From: Phycisphaerae bacterium
GTDB lineage: Bacteria; Planctomycetota; Phycisphaerae; UBA1845; Fen-1342
Direction: 5' to 3'
DNA length: 64,000 nt
Assembly: GCA_017999985.1 (NCBI GenBank)
Contig: JAGNKU010000020.1
Coordinates: 1 to 64,000, forward strand
Shown piece by piece: positions 1 through 9,137 of the stretch; the stretch's first letter is position 1; each line of letters begins with the position of its first letter. The translations under genes were made by a program, and so were the position numbers. The notes beneath the pieces were generated by a model, which saw only the letters and a list, made by a program, of their open reading frames with translations, ran no database searches and was not told the DNA's origin.

Positions 1-293
1 AAAAAACCGCAGCGCCCGTTCTGAAAAGCCGCTCCGTGCGCAGAAATGAGGCCCGCCGCGGGTACGCCAACCCGCCGACCTTCGTACGCATCCCACTCTG
101 CGAGACTTATGACAACGCAACCGTCTCTGTCCCGGCCGGTTGCGCTTGTGGACACGGCGTGCCCACAGGTACACTGGTCTATGTAGGGCTGTCGACGTAC
201 AGACGCCAGCGCTTTGGATGGGGGCCGTGTGACCATTTACCGCGACAGCCGCAATTCGACCGCGGGCGACGGCAGCCGGGAAAGGGGACGATC

Positions 294-2252
294 ATGGCGG
301 GCGCGCATCAGGCTCCGGCGGGGGCGACCTCTCGGCAAAACGCGATAACCGGGAGAATGTGCGTGATGGTCTGCATGCTGCCGGCCATGCTGATGAGCGG
401 GGTCACAGGGGCCGCACAAGACCATGGCGCGGTACTGGGATGGGGAGCGCAGGTTCTGGTTCAGCCTAGCGAATTGACCAATCTCGTGTCTGTCGCGGCG
501 GGCGGGCAACACAGTCTGGGCCTGAAGGCGGACGGGGCGATCGCGGCCTGGGGGTGCAACGAGTACGCCGAGTGCACTGTCCCCGCACCCAACACCGGCT
601 TCGTCGCCGTCGCCGCAGGCTCGTACCACAGCCTGGGCCTGAAGGTCAACGGCTTGATCGTGGCGTGGGGCTCGAACGACTACGGCCAGTGCAGCGTCCC
701 GGCGCCTAATGAGGGCTTCGGTGCCATCGCCGTCGGCTGGGTGCACAACCTCGGTCTCAGGGCTGACGGGTCGATCGTGGCATGGGGACTCAACGACTAC
801 GGCCAATGCAACGTCCCCGCGCCCAATAGCGATTTCGTAGCCATCGCGGCGGGCGGAATGCACAGCCTGGGCCTCAAGGCCGACGGGTCGATCGTGGCAT
901 GGGGACTCAACGACTACGGCCAATGCAACGTCCCCGCGCCCAATAGCGATTTCGTAGCCATCGCGGCGGGCGGGATGCACAGCCTGGGCCTCAAGGCCGA
1001 CGGGTCGATCGTCGCGTGGGGAGTGAACAACTACGGTCAGTGCAGCGTGCCGGCGCCGAACAGCACTTTCGTTGCCGTCGCGGCGGGCTATTGCCATAGT
1101 CTGGGCGTCAAGGCGGACGGCTCGATCGTGGCGTGGGGTTGGAACGACTCCGGCCAATGCTGTGTACCGGTGCCGAATAGCGGCTTCGTCCACGTCGCGG
1201 CGGGCCATGATCACAGTCTGGGGCTCAGGTCGGACGGGTCGCTCGTGGCGTGGGGAGACAATGAATGCGGCCAATGCAACGTCCCGGCACCGAATAGCGG
1301 CTTCATCGCCGTCGCGGCCGGCGATCGGCACAGCCTGAGCCTCAAGGCTAACGGGTCAATCGTGACGTGGGGCTACAATCGCTACGGCCAATGCAACGTC
1401 CCGGCGCCCAACGACGACTTCACCGCCATCGCGGCAGACGGCAGCCACAGCCTGGGCCTAAAGGCCGACGGGGCGATTGTGGCGTGGGGAGACAACTATA
1501 ACGGCCAGTGCGACGTCCCGGCGCCCAACGGGGCTTTCGTCGCCGTCGCGGCCGGCAATCGGCACAGCCTGGGCCTAAAGACGGATGGCTCGATCGTGGC
1601 GTGGGGGAACAACGATTATGGCCAATGCGATGTCCCGGTGCCAAACACCGGTTTCATTGCCGTTGCCGGGGGCCTCTGGCACAGTCTTGGCCTGAAGGCC
1701 GACGGATCGATCCTGGCCTGGGGCTGGAACAACTGGGGCCAATGCGACGTCCCAGCGCCCAACAGCGACTTCGTCGCCGTCGCGTGCGGCGGGCTGCACG
1801 GTCTGGGCCTCAGGTCTGACGGGGCGATTGTGGCGTGGGGAGACAACCGCGCCGGCCAATGCGACGTCCCAGCGCCCAACAGCGGTTTTGTCGCCGTCGC
1901 AGGGGGCGAGGCCCACAGTCTGGGCCTCATGGCGAATGGGACGATCGTAGCCTGGGGCGCCAACGATGTGGGTCAATGCGACGTGCCGGCCGCCAACACG
2001 GGCTTCGCTGCTATCGCGGCGTGCGGAGAGCGGAGCCTGGGGCTGAAGGGCTACCTGCGCGGCGACCTGAATTGTGACGGCGAGGTCGATTTCCGCGACA
2101 TCAACCCGTTCGTGCTCTACCTCAGCAACCTCGCGGCCTGGCAGGCCACCTACGATAATTGCCCGCCGCAGAACGGCGACATCAACGGCGACGGCCTATT
2201 CCCGTCGTTCGCAGACATCAATCCATTCGTAGCGCTGATCGCCAGCTACTGA
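294..2252 (+). CDS. Secreted RCC1-like beta-propeller protein with C-terminal dockerin-like module
   Basis: 652 aa. The ATG at 294 follows an AAAGGGGA ribosome-binding site; an ATG at 357 starts a compact signal peptide (MCVMVCMLPAMLMSGVTGAAQ) and is an alternative. The body is 13 repeats of about 39 residues with the core xIVAWGxNxYGQCxVPAPN followed by FVAVAAGxxHSLGLKADG, plus a degenerate first blade. This is the RCC1/BLIP-II propeller pattern; 13-14 blades would make two seven-bladed propellers. Almost every blade carries one Cys in GQC at a fixed spacing, which is unusual. The last ~65 residues hold two EF-hand-like loops (DLNCDGEVDFRD; DINGDGLFPSFAD with one extra residue), each followed by INPFV, as in planctomycete dockerin-like domains. 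Probably secreted or surface bound through this module. Ligand unknown. Family call is firm; function is inference. Confidence 0.9.
   Translation: MAGAHQAPAGATSRQNAITGRMCVMVCMLPAMLMSGVTGAAQDHGAVLGWGAQVLVQPSELTNLVSVAAGGQHSLGLKADGAIAAWGCNEYAECTVPAPNTGFVAVAAGSYHSLGLKVNGLIVAWGSNDYGQCSVPAPNEGFGAIAVGWVHNLGLRADGSIVAWGLNDYGQCNVPAPNSDFVAIAAGGMHSLGLKADGSIVAWGLNDYGQCNVPAPNSDFVAIAAGGMHSLGLKADGSIVAWGVNNYGQCSVPAPNSTFVAVAAGYCHSLGVKADGSIVAWGWNDSGQCCVPVPNSGFVHVAAGHDHSLGLRSDGSLVAWGDNECGQCNVPAPNSGFIAVAAGDRHSLSLKANGSIVTWGYNRYGQCNVPAPNDDFTAIAADGSHSLGLKADGAIVAWGDNYNGQCDVPAPNGAFVAVAAGNRHSLGLKTDGSIVAWGNNDYGQCDVPVPNTGFIAVAGGLWHSLGLKADGSILAWGWNNWGQCDVPAPNSDFVAVACGGLHGLGLRSDGAIVAWGDNRAGQCDVPAPNSGFVAVAGGEAHSLGLMANGTIVAWGANDVGQCDVPAANTGFAAIAACGERSLGLKGYLRGDLNCDGEVDFRDINPFVLYLSNLAAWQATYDNCPPQNGDINGDGLFPSFADINPFVALIASY
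765..998 (+). repeat. Two near-identical 117-bp tandem repeats within the RCC1-like gene
   Basis: Copies at 765-881 and 882-998 differ by one base that I can see (GGCGGAATG versus GGCGGGATG). Each encodes one 39-residue propeller blade. The other blades are clearly diverged, so this looks like a recent blade duplication. Confidence 0.9.
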
Positions 2253-2607
2253 AAATGGCCATCGTCCTGCCCACTCTCGAGGAGGGAAGGGAATCCATGT
2301 GGGGGCCGCGTTCCGGCGGCTGAAACCGCGGGCCGTGTTCGTACGCCGCGGCGGGGCGAAAAGAGAAGGGTGGGCTTCGCCATCCAGGGTCTGAGACCCT
2401 GGCAAACATCGTGCGCCCTACGGGCGACGAGGGAGAAGGCACGGAGGCAAGCGACGGAGCGACGGAACGACGAAGCGACGAAGCGACGGACAAGTGAGCA
2501 AAGCAGAGCTTTGCTCTCCCCCGGCTTAGCGGGAGCTTCGCACTCCCGGTCCTCTGTGAACCTCTGTGCTCTCGGTGCCTCCGCGATGATCCGTGCGGAC
2601 GCCGTCG
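2253..2607. repeat. Non-coding spacer with short tandem and inverted repeats
   Basis: 355 bp between two convergent genes. It holds a degenerate array of 8-9 bp GACGAAGC/GACGGAGC units near 2450-2490. A perfect hairpin lies at 2498-2514 (GCAAAGC, loop AGA, GCTTTGC) and another at 2531-2547 (GGGAG...CTCCC). A C/T-rich stretch, CCTCTGTGAACCTCTGTGCTC, lies near 2551-2571. The open frames across it look like shadows. The hairpins could terminate either convergent gene. The simple repeats resemble dispersed intergenic repeats rather than a gene. Confidence 0.5.
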
Positions 2608-3723
2608 CTAGAGCAGCGACTTCAGCGTCTTGACTACGTAGTCGACGTCGCCTTCCGTCATGCGGTTGTAGAACGGCAGCGCCATCGTCCGCGATGCCAA
2701 CGCCTCCGTGATCGGGAAATCGCCGGCCCGGTAGCCGAGCTGCTCCTGGTAGAATTGCTGCAAGTGGATCGGCGGGAAATACACGTTGCAGCCGATGCCG
2801 CGGGCCTGGAGCTGCTGCAGGATCCGGTCGCGGTCGGCCTGCGTGTAATCGTCGCTCAGCCGGACGACGAACACGAACCAACTGATCTTCGCGTCCGTCG
2901 GGACCTTCTGCAGCGACACGCGCGACTCGCCGGCCAGACGCTGGCGGTACAGGCCGGCGACGCGGTCGCGCTGTGCAAGGATTTCACCCAGGCGCCGCAT
3001 CTGCACCGTGCCAAGCGCGGCCTGCATATCGTTCATGCGGTAGTTGTAGCCCAGCCGGGGATGCGCCAGCCAGCCGCCGTCCGGATCGCGTCCCTGATTG
3101 CGGAGCGACCGGACCTGGAACGCGATCTCGTCGTTGTTCGTGATGACCATGCCGCCTTCGCCGGTCGTCATTTGCTTGTTGGGATAAAAGCCGAACACGC
3201 CGGCCTCGCCGACCGTGCCGCACGGCCGGCCCTTGTATGTCGCGCCGAGCGCTTCGCACGAGTCCTCCAGCACACGCAGGTGGTGGCGACGGGCGATTTC
3301 CCAGATGGCGTCCATATCCGGCGGGGCCCCGAAGACGTCGACCGGCAGCAGCGCCTTGGTGTGCGGCGTGATGGCGGCCTCGATGCGGGCCGGGTCAAGC
3401 TGCCAGGTCAGCGGGTCGATGTCGACGAACACCGGCTTGCCGCCGTCGAACATGACGCTGTTGCTGGACGCGATGAACGAGAACGGCGTCGTGATCACCT
3501 CATCGCCGCGGCCAACGCCCAGCGCCCGCCAGCACATGTGCAGGCCGGCGGTGCCGCTGCTGCACGCGATGGCGTGCTTGACGCCGAGCCGCTTGGTGAA
3601 CTCGGCCTCGAACTCCGGGATGCGGGGCCCGAGGCTGAGGCGCTCCGAGCGCAAAACGGCGACGACGGCGTTGATCTCGGCCTCGGTAATATCCTGGGCG
3701 GATAGATTGATCTGACGTTTCAC
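2608..3723 (-). CDS. DegT/DnrJ/EryC1/StrS-family PLP-dependent sugar aminotransferase
   Basis: 371 aa from a GTG at 3723, chosen because GGGAG lies 6 nt upstream; an ATG at 3771 lacks such a site. The family transfers an amino group to keto-sugar nucleotides for surface polysaccharide or antibiotic sugars, using PLP. Family landmarks visible: VKHAIACSSGTAGLHMCWRA (PLP phosphate region), GDEVITTPFSFIASSNSV, DIDPLTWQLDP, VLEDSCEALGATYKGR, and the Schiff-base region FYPNKQMTTGEGGMV with its Lys near residue 185. The C-terminal part carries YNYRMNDMQAALG. Length is normal. It is divergent from a MsbA-like exporter 69 bp away, which fits a role in envelope glycoconjugates. The exact sugar substrate cannot be told. 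Confidence 0.92.
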   Translation of the reverse strand: MKRQINLSAQDITEAEINAVVAVLRSERLSLGPRIPEFEAEFTKRLGVKHAIACSSGTAGLHMCWRALGVGRGDEVITTPFSFIASSNSVMFDGGKPVFVDIDPLTWQLDPARIEAAITPHTKALLPVDVFGAPPDMDAIWEIARRHHLRVLEDSCEALGATYKGRPCGTVGEAGVFGFYPNKQMTTGEGGMVITNNDEIAFQVRSLRNQGRDPDGGWLAHPRLGYNYRMNDMQAALGTVQMRRLGEILAQRDRVAGLYRQRLAGESRVSLQKVPTDAKISWFVFVVRLSDDYTQADRDRILQQLQARGIGCNVYFPPIHLQQFYQEQLGYRAGDFPITEALASRTMALPFYNRMTEGDVDYVVKTLKSLL

Positions 3724-3778
3724 TGCAATCTCCCAACCGCCGCGTCGCGGACTGCTGCACGCCGACGGCAAAGCCCGG

Positions 3779-3784
3779 TATCAT
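3779..3784 (+). promoter_or_regulatory. Candidate -10 element (TATCAT) for the ABC exporter
   Basis: TATCAT ends 8 nt before the ATG at 3793, with no Shine-Dalgarno sequence between. The -35 region is poor (CTGCAC, 18 nt upstream). The spacing predicts transcription starting at or next to the start codon. Confidence 0.35.
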
Positions 3785-3792
3785 ATCGGCCA

Positions 3793-5940
3793 ATGGACGA
3801 CGCTGCTCGCTCACAACGCTGGCTGCCGAACTTCCGGCGGAGCATGAAGTACTTACGCCCGCACCGGCGGCCACTGGTTATCGGACTGTTGGCAGCCGTC
3901 GGCGTCAGCATCTTCTATACGTTCAGCGTGTCGAGCATCGTGCCGGTTTTGAAGATTATTTTCGCCGAACACGAGACGCTCGTCGACTGGCTGCACCGGT
4001 CGGAGGCGGAGCGGCGGCTGGGGGCCGTGCTGGCCGGGGACCTGCCGGACGACGCCCGTGGGCTGACGCTGGTCGATGTACGGCCGAATTCGCCGCTGGC
4101 GCGGGTGTTGCACGCCGGTGACCGGATCGTGGCGGTCGCGGGCGCGCCGGCGACGTCGTACGAGGTCATGCGACAGATCGCGCTGCTGCCGGGGACCGCG
4201 CTGGCGGGCGTCCACATTGTCGGGAGCAATGATGCCACCCGGGAGTTGACGCTAAACCTGAAGCCGCACGGCTGGTGGTGGAGCACGGCCCAGCGGGCGG
4301 CGGCGTGGCTGCCGGTCGGACGCACGGCGGCTGACCGCTTCAACATGCTGGTGGCGATCATGGGGGCGGTGGTCGTCATTTCGCTGCTGGGCGGCGTGTG
4401 CCGGTTTGTGAATGAGGGGCTGGTCGCGACGGCGGTGCAACGGACGATGCACGACGTGCGCACCGCGCTGGCCGACCACACGCTGCGCTTGCCGGTGCAG
4501 TGGCACAGCATGCAGCCGGCGGGCGACACGCTCAGCCGGTTCGCGACGGACATCGGCAAGGTGGAGGTCGGGCTGTCGACGCTATTCGGCAAGGTGACGC
4601 GCGAGCCGCTGAAGGCGTTGGGCGTGTTGACGCTGACCGTGCTGATCGACTGGCGGATGCTGGTCATCGCGATGCTGGGTTTGCCGATCGGGGCGGTGGC
4701 GATCCGCACCTTCGGGCGGCTGGTGAAGCGGGCGCAGCGGCGGGCGTCGGAATCGTGGGGGCGGCTGCTGGACCATCTCGGCGAGCGGCTCAGCGGCATT
4801 CGCGTAGTGAAGGCGTACAACATGCAGGACGCCGAGAGCCGGCGCTTTGCCGACGAGGGACGCGTCCTGACGCATGCCCAGACGCACATCGAGCTTGTGG
4901 ACGCGGCAAGCAACCCGGTGCTGGAGATGCTCGCGTCGCTGGCCATCGCCGCATTCATCCTGTACGGCGGGAGCCGCGTGTTTCACCACGAGCTGGAGCC
5001 GCAGATGCTTTTCGGGGCGGTAATCTGCCTCGGCGGCATCTTCGACCCGCTGCGCAAGATGGGCAATGTCATGAACCGGCTGCAGGCGGCGGAGGCGTCG
5101 GCGCAGCGGCTGTTCGAGGTGCTGGATACCACGACCGAGGAGGCGAACGGGGCGACCGGCAGGCGTCCGCTGCCGCCGTTCCAGGGGGAGATCGAGTTTC
5201 GCGGAGTGTCGTTCGCGTATCCGTCGAACCCGGGGCGGCTGGTGTTGAATGATGTGAACCTGCGGGTGCGGAAGGGGCAGGTGGTGGCGCTGGTCGGGGC
5301 GAATGGCTCCGGCAAGACGACGCTAATGGCGCTGCTGCTGCGGTTCTTCGAGCCGACGCGCGGGCAGTTGCTGATCGACGGGCAAGACATCGCGGGCGTG
5401 ACGCTGCGCTCGCTGCGGGAGCAGATCGGGCTGGTGACGCAGGAAGCCGTGGTTTTCTCCGACACGGTGCGGGCGAACATCGCGTATGGCGCGAACGGCG
5501 TGGCGGACGCGGACATTCGACGGGCAGCGCGGCTGGCGCGGGCTGAGGACTTTGTTGACTGCTTGCGGGTGGAGCACAGCGGGCGGACGACGACGGGCTA
5601 CGACGCGCAGATTAGTGGGCGGACGCTGTCCGGGGGGCAGCGGCAGCGGATCGTGCTGGCGCGGGCAATCCTGCGCGACCCCCCGATCCTGATCCTGGAT
5701 GAAGCCACGAGCCAGGTGGACAGCGAATCCGAGCGGAAGATCCAGGAGGCGCTGGAGGACGTGATGCAAAACCGGACGACGTTCATCATTGCCCATCGGT
5801 TCAGCACGATCGCGCGGGCGGACATGACCGTAGTCCTCGACGCCGGCCGCGTAGTGGGTGTCGGGCGGCACGAAGAACTGGTCAAGACCTGCCCGTTCTA
5901 CGTCACGCTGGTGCGGACGCAGTTCGCGCAGGGGGTGTAA
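3793..5940 (+). CDS. MsbA-like ABC exporter (fused permease/ATPase) with inserted PDZ-like domain
   Basis: 715 aa half-transporter. TM1 lies around residues 28-50. A segment near residues 85-165 (VDVRPNSPLARVLHAGDRIV, then SYEVMRQIALLPGT) reads as a PDZ-like domain placed in the first extracytoplasmic loop. The remaining helices follow from about residue 192. The C-terminal ATPase has Walker A GANGSGKTTL, Q-loop GLVTQEAVVFSDT, signature LSGGQRQRI, Walker B ILILDEATSQVD and switch His in IIAHRFST. MsbA proteins are about 580 aa, so the insertion accounts for the extra length. Likely exports a lipid or lipid-linked glycan; the divergent sugar aminotransferase fits. No ribosome-binding site precedes the ATG. 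The substrate is inferred, not seen. Confidence 0.93.
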   Translation: MDDAARSQRWLPNFRRSMKYLRPHRRPLVIGLLAAVGVSIFYTFSVSSIVPVLKIIFAEHETLVDWLHRSEAERRLGAVLAGDLPDDARGLTLVDVRPNSPLARVLHAGDRIVAVAGAPATSYEVMRQIALLPGTALAGVHIVGSNDATRELTLNLKPHGWWWSTAQRAAAWLPVGRTAADRFNMLVAIMGAVVVISLLGGVCRFVNEGLVATAVQRTMHDVRTALADHTLRLPVQWHSMQPAGDTLSRFATDIGKVEVGLSTLFGKVTREPLKALGVLTLTVLIDWRMLVIAMLGLPIGAVAIRTFGRLVKRAQRRASESWGRLLDHLGERLSGIRVVKAYNMQDAESRRFADEGRVLTHAQTHIELVDAASNPVLEMLASLAIAAFILYGGSRVFHHELEPQMLFGAVICLGGIFDPLRKMGNVMNRLQAAEASAQRLFEVLDTTTEEANGATGRRPLPPFQGEIEFRGVSFAYPSNPGRLVLNDVNLRVRKGQVVALVGANGSGKTTLMALLLRFFEPTRGQLLIDGQDIAGVTLRSLREQIGLVTQEAVVFSDTVRANIAYGANGVADADIRRAARLARAEDFVDCLRVEHSGRTTTGYDAQISGRTLSGGQRQRIVLARAILRDPPILILDEATSQVDSESERKIQEALEDVMQNRTTFIIAHRFSTIARADMTVVLDAGRVVGVGRHEELVKTCPFYVTLVRTQFAQGV

Positions 5941-5990
5941 GGCGCGGGGCATCCGGTCCCACGTTCCCACGCCTCGATCCCTTTCTCCGT

Positions 5991-6019
5991 GTTCCCTGTT
6001 CCCCGTTCCCTGTTCCCTC
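5991..6019 (+). repeat. Tandem GTTCCC(C/T) pyrimidine repeat
   Basis: Four consecutive 7-bp-like units of GTTCCCTGTTCCCC character lie in the 130-bp gap between the ABC exporter and guaB, inside a wider CT-rich tract (5957-6022). No coding role. Confidence 0.6.
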
Positions 6020-6034
6020 AATCTCCGCGGGGTC

Positions 6035-6062
6035 TTGCGATTCTGGCCGACCGTCGTATTAT
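6035..6062 (+). promoter_or_regulatory. Candidate sigma70-type promoter of guaB
   Basis: TTGCGA (6035-6040), 16-nt spacer, TATTAT (6057-6062). The -10 ends 8 nt before the guaB ATG at 6071, so transcription would start at or next to the A of ATG. No Shine-Dalgarno site is present, consistent with a leaderless mRNA. Confidence 0.5.
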
Positions 6063-6070
6063 CTTGACCT

Positions 6071-7546
6071 ATGGCAGACCACGCACATTCCTCGAAGGTA
6101 ATCGGCGAAGCGCTTACGTTCGATGATGTCCTGCTTGTGCCGCGGCGCGCGTCGGTGCATCCGCGCGAAATCGACGTCAGCACGCAGCTCACGCGCAAGA
6201 TCCGGATCAACATTCCCCTGCTCAGCGCGCCGATGGACACGGTGACCGAGAGTAGCTTGGCCATCGCGCTCGCGCAGGAAGGCGGCCTCGGCATCATTCA
6301 CCGCAATCTGAGCATCGAAGACCAGACGCGCGAGGTGCACAAGGTAAAACGCTCGGAAAGCGGCGTGATTCTCGATCCGGTGACGCTGCGGCCCGAGGAC
6401 CCGGTCGAGCGGGCCGAAGTCATTATGCGGCTGCACAACGTGAGCGGTATCCCGATCACGCACGCGGACGGTGTGCTGGTCGGCATCCTGACGCGACGTG
6501 ACCTGAAGTTCCTCCAGTCCGCGGGCCTGCGCGTCGCCGACGTCATGACCCGCGACAACCTCATCACCGCGCCGCCGAACACCAAGCTGGACGAGGCCGA
6601 GGCGATCCTGAAGCAGCACAAGGTGGAGAAGCTGCTGCTGGTCGATGAGCGTCGCCGGCTCGCCGGGCTGATCACGATGCGTGACATCGAGCGCTCCCGC
6701 GAGTTCCCGCAGCGCTGCTCGGACGAGCGCGGGCGGCTGCGCGTCGGGGCGGCGATCGGCGTGCATGACTACGAGCGGGCGGCGCAGTTGATCGGCGCGG
6801 ACGTGGACGTGCTGGTCGTCGATACCGCGCACGGACACAGCGACGCCGTGATCGAGACGGTTAAGGCGCTGCGCAAGCAGTACAAGATTGAGATCATTGC
6901 GGGCAATGTGGCGACGGCAGATGGCGTGCGCGACCTGACGGACGCCGGTGCCGACGCGGTGAAGGTCGGCATTGGGCCGGGGGCGATTTGCACGACGCGG
7001 GTGGTCGCGGGGGCCGGCATTCCGCAGATCACGGCGATCTTGCAGTGTGCGGCGGATGCGAAAGTACCCATCATCGCGGACGGCGGAATCCGCTTCAGCG
7101 GCGACGTCGTGAAGGCAATCGCGGCCGGGGCTTCGTGCGTGATGCTCGGATCGCTGTTCGCGGGGCTGGAAGAGTCGCCGGGGCAGCTCGTGCTGTGGAA
7201 GGGCCGGCGGTTCAAGGAATACCGCGGGATGGGGTCGCTGGCGGCGATGGCGCTGGGGAGCGCAGAGCGCTATGGGCAGTCGGCGGACCAGCCGAAGAAA
7301 ATGGTGCCGGAGGGCGTCGAGGGGAGGGTTCCCTACCGGGGCCGTTTGAGCGAATATGTATACCAACTCGTCGGCGGACTGCGGCAGGGCATGGGTTACG
7401 GCGGCGTGCGGAGCATCGACGAGCTGCGCGAGCAGGCGCGTTTCGTTCGCGTGACCCACGCCGGGATCGTGGAGTCGCACCCGCACGACGTGGTGATCAC
7501 GAAGGAGCCGAGCAACTATGCCATCGACCTGGCGACCGATGAGTAA
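6071..7546 (+). CDS. guaB: Inosine-5'-monophosphate dehydrogenase
   Basis: 491 aa, the usual length. It oxidises IMP to XMP with NAD+, the committed step of GMP synthesis, in the cytoplasm. The N-terminal part has [20 protein letters not shown] and the barrel start [21 protein letters not shown] tandem CBS (Bateman) module occupies roughly residues 95-205. The catalytic loop is [17 protein letters not shown] with the nucleophilic Cys; the flap and K+-site region follows (GMGSLAAM, then [15 protein letters not shown]). GPGAICTT carries Ala where most bacterial enzymes have Ser. A plausible promoter lies directly upstream. The downstream lipoprotein gene overlaps the stop codon and is probably co-transcribed. 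Confidence 0.98.
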   Translation: MADHAHSSKVIGEALTFDDVLLVPRRASVHPREIDVSTQLTRKIRINIPLLSAPMDTVTESSLAIALAQEGGLGIIHRNLSIEDQTREVHKVKRSESGVILDPVTLRPEDPVERAEVIMRLHNVSGIPITHADGVLVGILTRRDLKFLQSAGLRVADVMTRDNLITAPPNTKLDEAEAILKQHKVEKLLLVDERRRLAGLITMRDIERSREFPQRCSDERGRLRVGAAIGVHDYERAAQLIGADVDVLVVDTAHGHSDAVIETVKALRKQYKIEIIAGNVATADGVRDLTDAGADAVKVGIGPGAICTTRVVAGAGIPQITAILQCAADAKVPIIADGGIRFSGDVVKAIAAGASCVMLGSLFAGLEESPGQLVLWKGRRFKEYRGMGSLAAMALGSAERYGQSADQPKKMVPEGVEGRVPYRGRLSEYVYQLVGGLRQGMGYGGVRSIDELREQARFVRVTHAGIVESHPHDVVITKEPSNYAIDLATDE

Positions 7547-8126
7547 GATCATGAGCTCACACGCGGCAGGCGTTCGGTTGGCGCTCTTGGCACTGCCCCT
7601 CCTGATCCTGGCGGTGGGCTGCACCTATGTGCCGAACCAGTTCAAGGAGGACGGCCCGTCGACGACGGCGAGCTGGGACTCGCCGACGGCGGCAGACGTG
7701 AAGGCCCGCTACGCGGCGGCGGAACCAACCAATCGCGGCTGGCAACCGACCACGGTGGCGCCCGAGAGCGGCATCGTCAGCCACCTGCCGCTGTACATGG
7801 AAGACCCGTTCGAGGACAAGGGGCACGGGCGGACGGACGAGACGCATCCGCACGACGTCTACCGCGGCGGCTGGGAAGACTACGTCGCGATTCCGTATGG
7901 ATTTTCGCGGTTCACGGGCAACTGGCTGATGTTCCCCGTCAGCGCGGTCGTCACGACGCCGTGGACGATCATGGAGAGCGACAGCTACCTGAGCCGCCAA
8001 CTCCTGGGCTATGACCACGACGCGGTGCCGACGCCGCACCACGTTTTCGAGCGCGAGCCCGGCACGCCGGAGCCGGAGAGCACGCCCCCACCTGCGGAGC
8101 CGACGACTACAGGCGCGCCCACGTAG
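7539..8126 (+). CDS. Predicted lipoprotein of unknown function
   Basis: 195 aa from ATG 7539, which overlaps the guaB stop by 8 nt; ATG 7551 is an equally possible start. The N-terminus has a hydrophobic stretch ending in a lipobox (LLILAVGC), so Cys at about residue 29 would be lipidated and the protein anchored in a membrane. The middle contains YRGGWEDYVAIPYGFSRFTG and a short hydrophobic run (WLMFPVSAVVTTPWTIM). The C-terminus is Pro/Thr/Glu rich, like a linker. I recognise no family. Overlap with guaB suggests translational coupling but gives no functional clue. Confidence 0.75.
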   Translation: MSKIMSSHAAGVRLALLALPLLILAVGCTYVPNQFKEDGPSTTASWDSPTAADVKARYAAAEPTNRGWQPTTVAPESGIVSHLPLYMEDPFEDKGHGRTDETHPHDVYRGGWEDYVAIPYGFSRFTGNWLMFPVSAVVTTPWTIMESDSYLSRQLLGYDHDAVPTPHHVFEREPGTPEPESTPPPAEPTTTGAPT

Positions 8127-8156
8127 GGCCTCGCCAGCACGTGGTCGCGGCGCGCG

Positions 8157-8924
8157 TCAGCCGCGGTCGGGGCGCAGCTTGCGACAGACGGCCACCAACT
8201 GCGTGGCATGGTCCGGATCGCAGTAGCCGATCTGGGCGATAAGCGTATCCAGCAACCGGTAATACGGACGCACGAGCCGGTTCCCGTTGCGCCGCAAACC
8301 GCCGAGCGCGTAGTCCCCGGCCTGCAGGCACATGCACAGGCGGTAGCGCAGTCCCTGTTTCAGCATGCCTAACAGCCGTTCGATTCGAAACCAGGGTTGC
8401 AGCGTTGCCGCCAGCGTTTCGGCCGTGAAGTGCTGGAAGTGCTTCGCGGACACGGGCAGCGTGGCGGATGGAACGGTTACAACCAGGCATCCGTCAGCGG
8501 CGAGGCTCGCGTGCACGTGGGCAATCACCCTGCTCAGTTGCACCGGCTCGATGTGCTCCAACACCTCCATCATGATGGCCAGATCGAAGTCGCCGCGGGG
8601 TACCTCTTGAGTGATATCGCCAACGGTGAAGGAGGCCCCCGGTACGAAGGCACGCGCAAAAGCGATGGCCCGTGGTGAGATATCCATGCCGGTCACGGGC
8701 ACACCGGCGTGCGTCAACTCGTAGCAGAGGCGGCCATCGCCGCAGCCAATCTCCAGCGCGTGCCGGGGATGAAGCGACCGGATCAACGCGACAATCTCTG
8801 TACGGTAGTAGTTGTATAGCCGGAAGGTCCAGGAAATCCGCGACAAAAGCGTGAGGTAGTGATACGGAAACTCGTACTCAGCCTCTTGAACGCGCTTGGG
8901 ATCGGTCTGCGTAAGGACCGACAT
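8157..8924 (-). CDS. Class I SAM-dependent methyltransferase
   Basis: 255 aa. Start ATG at 8924 has GGAG 8 nt upstream; an in-frame ATG at 8954 lacks one. Motif I is HALEIGCGDGRLCYEL (SAM-binding glycine loop), motif II VTGMDISPRAIAFARAF with the acidic residue for the ribose, then FDLAIMMEVLEHIEP (motif IV region) and DGCLVVTVPSATLPVSAKHF. This is the Methyltransf_11/UbiG-like fold. C-terminal residues (FRIERLLGMLKQGLRYRLCM) may form a membrane-associated helix. The substrate cannot be predicted; neighbours are unrelated housekeeping genes. Confidence 0.88.
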   Translation of the reverse strand: MSVLTQTDPKRVQEAEYEFPYHYLTLLSRISWTFRLYNYYRTEIVALIRSLHPRHALEIGCGDGRLCYELTHAGVPVTGMDISPRAIAFARAFVPGASFTVGDITQEVPRGDFDLAIMMEVLEHIEPVQLSRVIAHVHASLAADGCLVVTVPSATLPVSAKHFQHFTAETLAATLQPWFRIERLLGMLKQGLRYRLCMCLQAGDYALGGLRRNGNRLVRPYYRLLDTLIAQIGYCDPDHATQLVAVCRKLRPDRG

Positions 8925-9137
8925 GATCGCTTCTCCGGTCAAAGTGCTGAGCATGTCAATGAAGCGCGAACGCGCACGGCGGGCCAGCAGGGTCGTGAAA
9001 AGCGGCGTTCGCGATCCGATGCTTCCCCACGCATCACACTGTCGATGGTAGCGCGGCGTTCGCGGAAGGTCAATTTCGAGCTAGCCCGAGCCCACGGGCA
9101 ACGTGCGGCGCAACTCGCAGGCCCGCAAAGCCGAACC

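Noticed and set aside
2593-3705. 370-codon plus-strand frame opposite the DegT aminotransferase
   Set aside because: Antisense to a gene with clear family motifs; no domain of its own.
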